Source: Sporolactobacillus sp. STSJ-5 (lineage in GTDB: Bacteria > Bacillota > Bacilli > Bacillales > Sporolactobacillaceae). From it: a stretch of DNA of 64,000 bases. Position 1 is the first letter of the stretch. Each line of letters opens with the position of its first letter. The position numbers were made by a program, and so were the translations under genes. Positions 36,497 to 43,179 of this stretch are shown here, one piece after another. Where the stretch lies: assembly GCF_024385605.1 (NCBI RefSeq), contig NZ_JANFOJ010000006.1, positions 62,001 to 126,000 on the forward strand, in the 5' to 3' direction. Below the pieces are notes generated by a model. The model saw nothing but the letters and a program-made list of their open reading frames with translations, was not told the DNA's origin and searched no databases.

Positions 36497-36556
36497 GGGC
36501 GCTCCTCCGGCGCCAAGTTTTCTCATCTTTTGTTTTTAACCCGGGAGCGCGCTCCC
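36497..36556 (+). promoter_or_regulatory. Alternative pairing elements in the leader of the 36585 gene
   Basis: GGGAGCGCGCTCCC (36543-36556) is a perfect 14-base palindrome. Its first half, GGAGCGC, is also complementary to GCGCTCC at 36499-36505, which itself can pair locally with GGCGCC. The two structures exclude each other. No T run follows, so if functional it would act on translation or RNA stability. Confidence 0.3.
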
Positions 36557-36584
36557 ATTGCTGCATTGGAAGAAGGAAAATGAT

Positions 36585-37067
36585 ATGATTTGCGCTCCTG
36601 TATTTTTTAATAATGCGACGTTCCCAGTCTTCATGTTTTATTTCCTTCCGCCTTTGTTCGGTTTGGCTGCAATAGCAAATTTGGTTCTAAATGGTATCGT
36701 TTTTTTTCTGTCCACTAAATTTTTCAGTATTAAAGCTCGAGGTACCGAGTCATTTCGCATGATCTTCGGTCTCTGGCTGATCAGCCTGATTGCTAACTTA
36801 TTTGGATCACTGTTTCTTGCCTCTGTCGGTGTACTCAGCAAAAGAATTCATGTAGCGCTCATTGATTTTGACACCATCTATTCATCACCGATAAGTACCT
36901 TGATGTTTGCCGTTGCCGTTCTGCTTTCCGGTTTGATCATCTATGCATTGGACTATTTTTATTTGAGTACCTATCTCACAAAAAAACAAGCCGCAAGAGT
37001 TGCGCTTTTTTTCGCAATTCTTACGGCACCTTATCCGTTTTTAATTCCTGCATCTCTTATTTATTAA
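36585..37067 (+). CDS. Hypothetical membrane protein, 160 residues
   Basis: The protein has about four predicted membrane helices (near 10-38, 55-78, 100-120 and 133-155) with short polar loops. I do not recognise the family. The ATG at 36585 has AAGGA seven to eight bases upstream; an in-frame TTG at 36558 is less likely. It is convergent with the YbaK-type gene, the two stops being only seven bases apart, and no separate terminator is visible between them. Confidence 0.7.
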   Translation: MICAPVFFNNATFPVFMFYFLPPLFGLAAIANLVLNGIVFFLSTKFFSIKARGTESFRMIFGLWLISLIANLFGSLFLASVGVLSKRIHVALIDFDTIYSSPISTLMFAVAVLLSGLIIYALDYFYLSTYLTKKQAARVALFFAILTAPYPFLIPASLIY

Positions 37068-37074
37068 ATGTTCA

Positions 37075-37557
37075 TTATCTAATAATGTCTGCCAATTCAG
37101 CATGTGCCGCCTTCACTAAGTCGTCAACATCTAACAGGATTTGTACGCCTTTTTTACCACCACTGACAATGATGGGATTAATGGATTGTGCCGAGGCATC
37201 AATCACTGTTCTGTATTCCTTCTTCATCCCGATTGGCGAGCAGCCTCCTCGTACATAGCCCGTATGTTTCTGAATATCTTTGACATGTATCATTTCTACC
37301 TTTTTTTCAGATACTCTTGCTGCTGCTTTTTTTAAATTGAGCTCTTCAGCAACAGGAACAACGAATACGTAGTATTCGCCGCTATGGCCTTGCGTCACGA
37401 GTGTCTTGAACACCTGCCGGGGATCTTGTCCCAGCTTCTGAGCAACAGACACACCATCAATAAGTCCATCACTAATGTCATAGGTTTGCACGTCATAGCT
37501 GATCGCTTCTGAATCCAATAAACGCATGGCGTTTGTTTTCGCTTTTGCTTTCGCCAA
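37075..37557 (-). CDS. ybaK: Cys-tRNA(Pro)/Cys-tRNA(Cys) deacylase, YbaK family
   Basis: The 160-residue protein matches the YbaK/EbsC family, which removes Cys wrongly attached to tRNA-Pro. Family marks are KTNAMRLLDSEAISYDVQTY at the N-terminus, QVFKTLV, the Lys-containing active region around VPVAEELNLKKAA, GYVRGGCSPIGMKK and IIVSGGKKGVQILL. Length is normal. It starts with TTG, ten bases after GAGGAG. It is monocistronic and followed by the convergent membrane-protein gene. Confidence 0.9.
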   Translation of the reverse strand: MAKAKAKTNAMRLLDSEAISYDVQTYDISDGLIDGVSVAQKLGQDPRQVFKTLVTQGHSGEYYVFVVPVAEELNLKKAAARVSEKKVEMIHVKDIQKHTGYVRGGCSPIGMKKEYRTVIDASAQSINPIIVSGGKKGVQILLDVDDLVKAAHAELADIIR

Positions 37558-37674
37558 CTTCTCACATCTCCTCTAATACCGGGTGCTGCCTCTATATTAT
37601 CACCATATATTCCTATATGTGTCCAGCCCATATCAGCTAAAGTCACAGACGATTTCTGCGAATGAATTGAGCCT

Positions 37675-38040
37675 CTTTTAGGCATTGGTTTGTGTCTTTA
37701 CGGTGCTGAGTCATTGCTTCGGTTGCTCGCATCAACTGAGCGCGACCGCGGGCGCACCGCGGGCCTCCTCATACATTTTCGTATCTGCGGGGTCTCGCTG
37801 GCACCTGATCCCGCAGGCGTCTCGCTCCTCCGCTTTGATTCTCGGCCAAGGCACTGGTTTATTCGTTTAAATACGGGGCAAAATCTTATACTTTCTTATC
37901 TTGTAAGAAAACCGAGCAAAAAATTCATTTTCTAATTAAACGGAATTTTTCCGTTTAGTTCTCAGATCAGCCGCTTACCTGATCGCCCAACCGAATCTTA
38001 TGACCATATCATCGTACCAACAAGCCAAAACGATAAACTT
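37675..38040. repeat. Dispersed intergenic repeat, copy B (mosaic)
   Basis: Most of the 562-base gap between ybaK and the EIIC gene is this element. Its first part (GGTTTGTGTCTTTACGGTGC, CGCATCAACTGAGCGC) matches the middle of copy C. Its centre has GGGGCAAAATCTTATAC, the end motif of copies A and C, followed directly by AAACCGAGCAAA, the start motif. Its last part (CGCTTACCTGATCGCCCAAC, ATCGTACCAACA) matches the end of the other copies. It therefore looks like two shortened units joined head to tail. It ends against the terminator of the EIIC gene. Confidence 0.82.
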
Positions 38041-38049
38041 TCTTACCTA

Positions 38050-38084
38050 AAAAAAACTGCAGCGATATCCTTGATCGCTGCAGT
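38050..38084 (-). terminator. Terminator of the PfoR-like EIIC gene
   Basis: ACTGCAGCGAT pairs exactly with ATCGCTGCAGT around a 7-base loop and is followed by eight T on the minus strand. It lies 36 bases after the stop. Confidence 0.92.
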
Positions 38085-38119
38085 CAACATTTTCTCTCTG
38101 TAGTTTTTTGTTCGATTAA

Positions 38120-39166
38120 TTATTGCACTTCCATGTGGAGGTCGCCGGCTTTAACCCAACCGAACAACTTGATCACACGATAGAGCACGATGGTGATGAC
38201 ACCGGGAATTAAGACGCCTGCGACAACAAATGCCATCAGACCTTTAACTCCTTGTAAGGCCAGTATGTTCAAAGGAGCGATGAATGAACTGAGGCCGAGT
38301 CCGCCAAGTTCGTAAGGAACTTGAAAATGAAGGAGCATGGTTGCGATTGGTGCACTGACTACCGCCGCAACGAACGGAGGAATAACAAGCTTCGGATTTT
38401 TCACGAGATTAGGGAATTGAACCTTAGGTGTAACAAGAGCTTGTGCAAAGAAACCGCCAAAGTCATTTTCCTTAAATGACATCACTGTAAATCCAACGAA
38501 TTGAACCGTACATCCGATCAGCGCGGCAGCACTCGAAACCGGATCAAGCTGAAGCGCAATCGCCAGTGCCGCTGATGAAGCAGGCGACATCAGGAATATG
38601 CTCCAAACCAGTGCGATAACCATCGAAGCGATGAGTGGGGAACCCTGTACAGAATGGGTAATCATCGCACTTACTTGGTTCAGCGCCGGTGTTACGACTA
38701 GTGCAAGACCGTATCCGCAAATTCCGCCTACAAAAATGGAGGCAAACGGAATCGCCATCATATCGAATTTCGTTCTTCCACTGATTTTCTTACCGACAAA
38801 GACCGCGATCACGGCTGCGATAACACCACTGACCGGCTGTCCGGGAGCGATCGTTAATACTTGGGGTACGGCCGACTGAATCACGATAGCATTGGCACCA
38901 ACTGCCGCGCAAGCCATCGCGCTAAACATGGTCAATGTATTTGCCCTTAATTGATAAGCAATACCTGCGCCGATCGCCGGAGCAAGCAGTACTTTGGCTG
39001 CGCCGCCGATTACCATAAACGGATGGTAGCCGGTAAATTTGCCCAATGTTTCAAAGAGAAGCCCCATACCTAATGTTACTAAGATTGCGTTGGCAATACC
39101 CGCCGAACACTTATACATTCGATCCATAAAATAATCCTTCATTTTCTGTTTCCTCTCTGCATTCAT
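38120..39166 (-). CDS. PfoR-like PTS EIIC_2 family membrane protein
   Basis: The 348-residue protein is very hydrophobic, with about nine to ten membrane segments. It fits the PTS_EIIC_2 group that includes Clostridium perfringens PfoR: ANAILVTLGMGLLFETLG, IGAGIAYQL, SAMACAAVGANAI, LMSPASSAALAIAL and SAPIATMLLHFQVPYELGG. No EIIA or EIIB domain is attached or adjacent, and no phosphorylation motif is visible. Some family members have regulatory links, so transport of a sugar or nucleobase-like solute is uncertain. Starts at 39166 (AAAAGG four bases upstream) or 39142 (AGAGGA eight bases upstream) are both possible. A 370-base leader with an attenuator-like structure precedes it. Confidence 0.8.
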   Translation of the reverse strand: MNAERKQKMKDYFMDRMYKCSAGIANAILVTLGMGLLFETLGKFTGYHPFMVIGGAAKVLLAPAIGAGIAYQLRANTLTMFSAMACAAVGANAIVIQSAVPQVLTIAPGQPVSGVIAAVIAVFVGKKISGRTKFDMMAIPFASIFVGGICGYGLALVVTPALNQVSAMITHSVQGSPLIASMVIALVWSIFLMSPASSAALAIALQLDPVSSAAALIGCTVQFVGFTVMSFKENDFGGFFAQALVTPKVQFPNLVKNPKLVIPPFVAAVVSAPIATMLLHFQVPYELGGLGLSSFIAPLNILALQGVKGLMAFVVAGVLIPGVITIVLYRVIKLFGWVKAGDLHMEVQ

Positions 39167-39307
39167 CCTTTTTCGCTCCTTAATAATTTTTTTCTCTTAT
39201 GATTTAAATAATCAAAATATTCCGCCACAAAAGACCCCAATTAAGAATAGATATGACACTTTGCAACCCACTTGACTGATACCACTGATCGAACACCGAA
39301 AATCCGA

Positions 39308-39369
39308 ATAAAAAAACCCATCCGTGATTTTCTCGGATAGGCGCTTCTTCGCGATTGCTTGAGCGCCTA
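39308..39369 (-). promoter_or_regulatory. Attenuator-like leader of the EIIC gene
   Basis: In transcription order, TAGGCGCT...AGCGCCTA (39369-39338) forms a first hairpin. Its 3' arm shares CCTA with the 5' arm of a second hairpin, CCTATCCG...CGGATGGG (39341-39317), which is followed by seven T and ATT. The second is a standard terminator; the first would prevent it. This is the arrangement of a riboswitch, a protein-dependent antiterminator or leader-peptide attenuation. No RAT, T-box, TPP or preQ1 consensus was recognised. Of the 509-base gap here (39167-39675), only the promoter, small ORF and this structure are interpretable. Confidence 0.6.
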
Positions 39370-39435
39370 TTTTTGTCGATGATAAGCAAGACTCAAACAA
39401 TTCCATTTTAATTAAATGGTCTTTGTCTCAGTCCT

Positions 39436-39504
39436 TTATGTGCGCAATCGCAAAATAATTCGAATCAAGCCTTTCACTCGTATGCTGTTCACAACGTGTG
39501 CCAT
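39436..39504 (-). CDS. Putative 22-residue leader or small cationic peptide
   Basis: A 22-codon ORF starts MAHVVNSIRVKG and ends LRLRT, with five Arg and one Lys in an amphipathic pattern. ATAGGAGTGAG lies four to five bases before the ATG, and a near-consensus promoter lies just upstream, so translation is likely. It sits at the 5' end of the leader of the EIIC gene. It could be a regulatory leader peptide, a small membrane-active peptide or a type I toxin. No codon run typical of amino-acid attenuators is visible, although Ile, Arg and Leu are frequent. Confidence 0.5.
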   Translation of the reverse strand: MAHVVNSIRVKGLIRIILRLRT

Positions 39505-39546
39505 TATTCTCACTCCTATTTTTCTGACTTTTTGTGGTTGACACTG

Positions 39547-39575
39547 ATAATATCAGACTTTATGAAAGTTGTAAA
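39547..39575 (-). promoter_or_regulatory. Promoter of the EIIC leader with palindromic -10 region
   Basis: TTTACA and TATTAT are 17 bases apart on the minus strand. The -10 lies inside a perfect palindrome, CTGATA-A-TATCAG (39544-39556), which may be an operator. Transcription would start near 39540, before the small ORF. Confidence 0.6.
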
Positions 39576-39675
39576 TACCTAATTTGCAATTTAAATTAAA
39601 ATTTTCTGTGAAAGCCCTTTTAATTAAAATTTCCCATTCTATCAACATTTTCACCTATTTGCACTGTTAGATTAT

Positions 39676-40284
39676 CTAACATTCCTTAATCTTTCGTGTT
39701 TTGGAGACATAGGGATTACCGGAAATCCAATAGCGCCATGGATAAAATCGTGCATCTCCCGTATTATCAATACCGACGCGCGGACCGCTTTCAACTTGGT
39801 CGGGAACAAATCCCGCCGCAATATAAATCGGTGCTTCCGTTAACAGGCGTCCATAATCTTCCTGCGTAATATTCAGTGCCTCGGTCAGCTTGCCTGGCCC
39901 GTTGGTTCGATTTACGGCCTGTTTCACGCGATGCCGCCTTGATTTAATGAGTTGCAATCCGTCGCACGGCTCTACAGCACGGATCAGAATCGCTTCCGGA
40001 ATATTCGTCAGCCCGCTTACAACATTGACCAGTGTATGTGTGTGCATCATAAAGGTATAGACATGTCCTGCAGATGCAAACATAATTTCCGTTCGCTTCG
40101 TTCGTCTGTTTCCAAAGCTGTGCGCTGCACGATCTCCAGCGCCCATGTAGGCTTCCGTTTCAACGATATATCCTGAAGCTGCACCCTCCGGCGATTCTTT
40201 AACAAGCAGACAGCCAAGCAGCGCCTTCGCCAAATCTAGAGTCGGCTGTTGATAGAATTCGATTGGCATAGGTTGGTAAATCAT
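39676..40284 (-). CDS. mpg: 3-methyladenine DNA glycosylase (AAG/MPG family)
   Basis: The 202-residue protein has the AAG/Mpg layout: LAKALLGCLLV near the N-terminus, GYIVETEAYMGAGDRAAHSF (with the catalytic Glu), ILIRAVEP, the NGPGKLTEALNI turn and RVGIDNTGDARFYPWRYW. It removes alkylated bases such as 3-methyladenine in base-excision repair. The segment usually similar to YGMHYCLNVV reads MMHTHTLVNVV here, an unusual substitution. The ATG at 40284 follows GGAGG by seven bases; the open frame continues to 40404 inside the upstream gene. It lies 32 bases after the VanX-like gene in a probable three-gene operon. Confidence 0.88.
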   Translation of the reverse strand: MIYQPMPIEFYQQPTLDLAKALLGCLLVKESPEGAASGYIVETEAYMGAGDRAAHSFGNRRTKRTEIMFASAGHVYTFMMHTHTLVNVVSGLTNIPEAILIRAVEPCDGLQLIKSRRHRVKQAVNRTNGPGKLTEALNITQEDYGRLLTEAPIYIAAGFVPDQVESGPRVGIDNTGDARFYPWRYWISGNPYVSKTRKIKEC

Positions 40285-40316
40285 GTCTGATCCTCCAAAC
40301 ATTGTGAACGATTTGT

Positions 40317-40970
40317 TCAGCGTACAGGTTCGATGCCTCGGTACAGGGGAGCAGATCGATGCTCCTCGGCCCATGTGCGGTCGCCATATGAATAATGCCA
40401 CCATTCCGACGGATTATGCGTGAATTCGGCGCCCTCCATTATGTTTTTCAGAAAACGGCGATTGTCACGAGCTCGCCGTTCTTGGTCAGAAAGACCTTCT
40501 TTGTCTTCATAAAAATCCAGATAAGCCTCTTGGTGAAAATCATCGAAATCGGTCCCCATCTCCAGCCACCCATTGTTATCAGCAAGGGTCAGATCGATCG
40601 CAGAACCGGTGTAATGAGGTGCCGGCTTAAGCGGATCCGTTGAGGGATAGGCAACAAAACCCGGCATTTCTCGAGTAATTTTCTCTTCGGAGTACCCGGC
40701 GTCCCGAAATTGGGAAATGGTACGGTCATAAATAAATCTCTGCGTCTCGATCGACCGCCATCCATCGATCAACACAAAGGACATGCCTTCCGGAAGCCGT
40801 TCGACAAGCGTAATTATTTTTTCTGCTACGCCTTGACGAAGAAATAAATCTTGCGAGGTTCCCGGCATTTTTTGTAAAAAATAAGAAGGATAGATGTTAA
40901 TTTTTGATGAACAATGTGCCATAGAAACCAGTGGCTCGTCCTGCTTCATCCATGTTTGACGCTCATTCAT
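40317..40970 (-). CDS. D-alanyl-D-alanine dipeptidase, VanX/DdpX type
   Basis: The 217-residue protein shows the M15D zinc dipeptidase motifs: LIDGWRSIETQ, HYTGSAIDLTL (zinc His and Asp in the SxHxxGxAxD type motif) and EWWHYSYGD (catalytic Glu and third zinc His). It splits D-Ala-D-Ala, used either in vancomycin resistance with VanH/VanA or in wall-peptide recycling. No vanH or vanA partner is nearby, and the upstream gene is an aminopeptidase, so recycling is more likely. The ATG at 40970 follows GGAGGTG by about seven bases. No signal peptide is visible. Confidence 0.9.
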   Translation of the reverse strand: MNERQTWMKQDEPLVSMAHCSSKINIYPSYFLQKMPGTSQDLFLRQGVAEKIITLVERLPEGMSFVLIDGWRSIETQRFIYDRTISQFRDAGYSEEKITREMPGFVAYPSTDPLKPAPHYTGSAIDLTLADNNGWLEMGTDFDDFHQEAYLDFYEDKEGLSDQERRARDNRRFLKNIMEGAEFTHNPSEWWHYSYGDRTWAEEHRSAPLYRGIEPVR

Positions 40971-40989
40971 GCAAAACACCTCCGACTAT

Positions 40990-41931
40990 TCAGTAAATCA
41001 AATTCCCATGATCCATCACTTTTTGGCCATCGATCCATAGGTCCGGCTTGGAAAATACACAATCAATGTGCACACCGGCATCTACCGTACCGCCAAAGGT
41101 TAAATTGCTGCCAAAGGCAATATGCACCGTTCCGTAAACTTTCTCGTCCTCCAGCACATTCCCGGTGATACGTGCCCATTTGTTTGTTCCAATACCGAAT
41201 TCCGCTACCGAACGGCCCTGGTCTTCCCCGAGAATTCGGAGAAGAGTCGCTTCACCTTCACCGTTTGCATTTATCAATCGGCCATTCTCAACCGTCAAGA
41301 TAAGCGGGTGCGTCAATTTTCCAACACCGACAACTGATGCGTCGACAAAGATTTCGCCGGATGCACTGCCTTCGATTGGTGCAATAAACGCTTCGCCCGA
41401 AGGTAAATTGCCTGATTCTCCAGGATTTAAATAAACACCAGGACTGGGAACACCTTTTCTGTCCTTTATTGAGAAGGTGAGCGCATGCCCTTCCTTCTCG
41501 ATTCTTACGGAACTCCCCTGATCCAGCAATTCCGTCATATGCAGCGTCAAATCGCGAACCTTTGCGTAATCAGCGGTGATTGCACCGTTCACAAACATGT
41601 CTTCAGTAATACCCGGCATCGTCGCCAGCCTTGTTCCGGCTGCTACTGCCTGTTTCCGTGCCTTGGTATGCGTCATTGAATACTGCGTGATACATACAGC
41701 TGCATCGGCAGCCGTAAGAGCTGCTGCCACAGCGATCGGAGGTTCCTCACCGGAACGTTTCCGCTCTTTTATCACCAGCAGCAAGGATTCAGCACCGATT
41801 TTCTGACCCGCACGATAAAAGGGCTCCGCTAATTTCCGCTCCAGCTCATCGGTCACGACCAAAAACTGCTCACCATCTTTTAAGCCCAGACATTTTCTAA
41901 GCAAATGTTCACATACTTGATCTAGATCCAT
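40990..41931 (-). CDS. M29-like leucyl aminopeptidase
   Basis: The 313-residue protein resembles the thermophilic aminopeptidase T (M29) and NicX-like metalloenzyme family. The metal-ligand regions are visible: SGNLPSGEAFIAPIEGSASG (with two Glu), EFGIGTNKWARITGNVLEDEK-type C-terminal block (Glu), GTVHIAFGSN (His) and VHIDCVF (His and Asp). Function would be removal of N-terminal residues from short peptides, or a related hydrolysis. It precedes the VanX-like gene by 20 bases, so the two probably work in peptide salvage. The N-terminal part is shorter than in classic M29 enzymes. The ATG has AGAAGATGGA upstream. Confidence 0.82.
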   Translation of the reverse strand: MDLDQVCEHLLRKCLGLKDGEQFLVVTDELERKLAEPFYRAGQKIGAESLLLVIKERKRSGEEPPIAVAAALTAADAAVCITQYSMTHTKARKQAVAAGTRLATMPGITEDMFVNGAITADYAKVRDLTLHMTELLDQGSSVRIEKEGHALTFSIKDRKGVPSPGVYLNPGESGNLPSGEAFIAPIEGSASGEIFVDASVVGVGKLTHPLILTVENGRLINANGEGEATLLRILGEDQGRSVAEFGIGTNKWARITGNVLEDEKVYGTVHIAFGSNLTFGGTVDAGVHIDCVFSKPDLWIDGQKVMDHGNLIY

Positions 41932-41961
41932 TTATTCCATCTTCTTCCATTTTATTTCCTG

Positions 41962-42936
41962 TCATGATCGCGCCGCCATAACCTGTTCATATGCGTGCTT
42001 GATTCTCGCTATCTTACTGTTAGCTTCTTTAATACTGGCTTCAGAAGCCCCCCGGCTCATCAATCGATCCGGATGATTTTCTTTAATCAGTTCGCGATAC
42101 TTTTTCTTTATTATCTGATCCGAATCATTAGGGGTACATCCAAGCAGCTGATAACAATTCTCCAATCCAGCTCCTCGTGTACTGCTGCCTTCTGATGAAG
42201 ATGAGCGTCCAAAAAACTGTGCCTTGATCGATTCATATTGATCAGCAAGACCAAAGATTAAAGCCGCCGATCGAATCATTGTCTCTTCTTCCGTGCGTAA
42301 CGCGCCGTCGGAGGCTGCAATGGCCAGTAAAGCGATAATTGTGTCGACGAGTATGTCGCTTCGACCGCGAACCGATGCATATAAATTTTGAGCGATAATC
42401 TCAAAGGATTCATCTGAATAGCGCGATTCGTTAAAGAGCGCCATAATTTTCCGAAGCTGCTCCTTGGTTGGCCTGAACGCTTGTCGGACGATCTGATCGA
42501 CTTGGCGCACTTCGTTTTCAGAGACAACTCCGTCCTTCTTTGCCATTTTAGCAAACAATTTGACCATCAATTCCATTTGAGGCATTAATTCATCTTTATT
42601 TGACGCGAAAACGCGACCGTCCGAACTATATGTAAAAGTCTGTCCACAATTAGGACATGTCCAGTTTCCAGGAATATCGTCAAAGGTAACAGGATTGCCG
42701 CAATACGGACATGAGCGCGATACTTTTTTGTGCCAGTGAGCCCCGCTGTCTCTGCTGCCCCCTCCTCCGACAAACATACGTCTCCCGCTGCCGCCTGGGA
42801 GGATAAGGATGACGATCAACGCAATCCACTCAAAAAAGAATCCCGCGATAAACCAAAGTACTGCATTTCTTTTCTTTGCCACAGCCAAAACAGCCACGGC
42901 GATAGCGAATAATAATCGCCACGTCACATCAATCAA
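41962..42936 (-). CDS. Membrane protein with zinc ribbon, TerB-like and DnaJ domains
   Basis: The 324-residue protein resembles DjlA-type co-chaperones. It has one or two N-terminal membrane helices (about 5-48), a Gly-rich turn, a zinc ribbon (CPYCG at about 76 and CPNCG at about 94), a TerB-like helical domain (about 115-235, with KKDGVVSENEVRQVD and ASDGALRTEEE) and a C-terminal J domain (about 260-322) with the HPD motif (NHPDRLMS). The J domain should stimulate DnaK ATPase at the membrane. It starts with TTG five bases after AAAGG. It is transcribed toward the aminopeptidase gene 30 bases away, so it may be the first gene of that operon. Confidence 0.85.
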   Translation of the reverse strand: MIDVTWRLLFAIAVAVLAVAKKRNAVLWFIAGFFFEWIALIVILILPGGSGRRMFVGGGGSRDSGAHWHKKVSRSCPYCGNPVTFDDIPGNWTCPNCGQTFTYSSDGRVFASNKDELMPQMELMVKLFAKMAKKDGVVSENEVRQVDQIVRQAFRPTKEQLRKIMALFNESRYSDESFEIIAQNLYASVRGRSDILVDTIIALLAIAASDGALRTEEETMIRSAALIFGLADQYESIKAQFFGRSSSSEGSSTRGAGLENCYQLLGCTPNDSDQIIKKKYRELIKENHPDRLMSRGASEASIKEANSKIARIKHAYEQVMAARS

Positions 42937-43179
42937 ACCTTTCTGTCGCTCCGATATTTCCAGGCAGATTCTAATTTAATAATAGCAGAAATCGATGACC
43001 GGTCGCGCAGAATACGGTCAAGTAAGACCGTTCCATTGTGTCATGGTCTCATATTCACAATTACTTATCACAGTAGTATTTTTTTCAAGGTTGCGCAAGT
43101 TAAGAAGACTGTACATCGATTGCTTGCTGCTCAACGATTCACAGGACACCATATCAGTAAAAGTAGGAGGGATCACATA

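Noticed and set aside
39204-39406. Minus-strand ORFs of about 60 codons in the EIIC leader
   Set aside because: They run through both attenuator hairpins and the T run and have no good ribosome binding site. The leader structure explains the sequence better.
40317-40970. Vancomycin-resistance cluster based on the VanX-like gene
   Set aside because: No vanH, vanA or two-component system is nearby. The neighbours are an aminopeptidase and a DNA glycosylase, so wall-peptide recycling is more likely.
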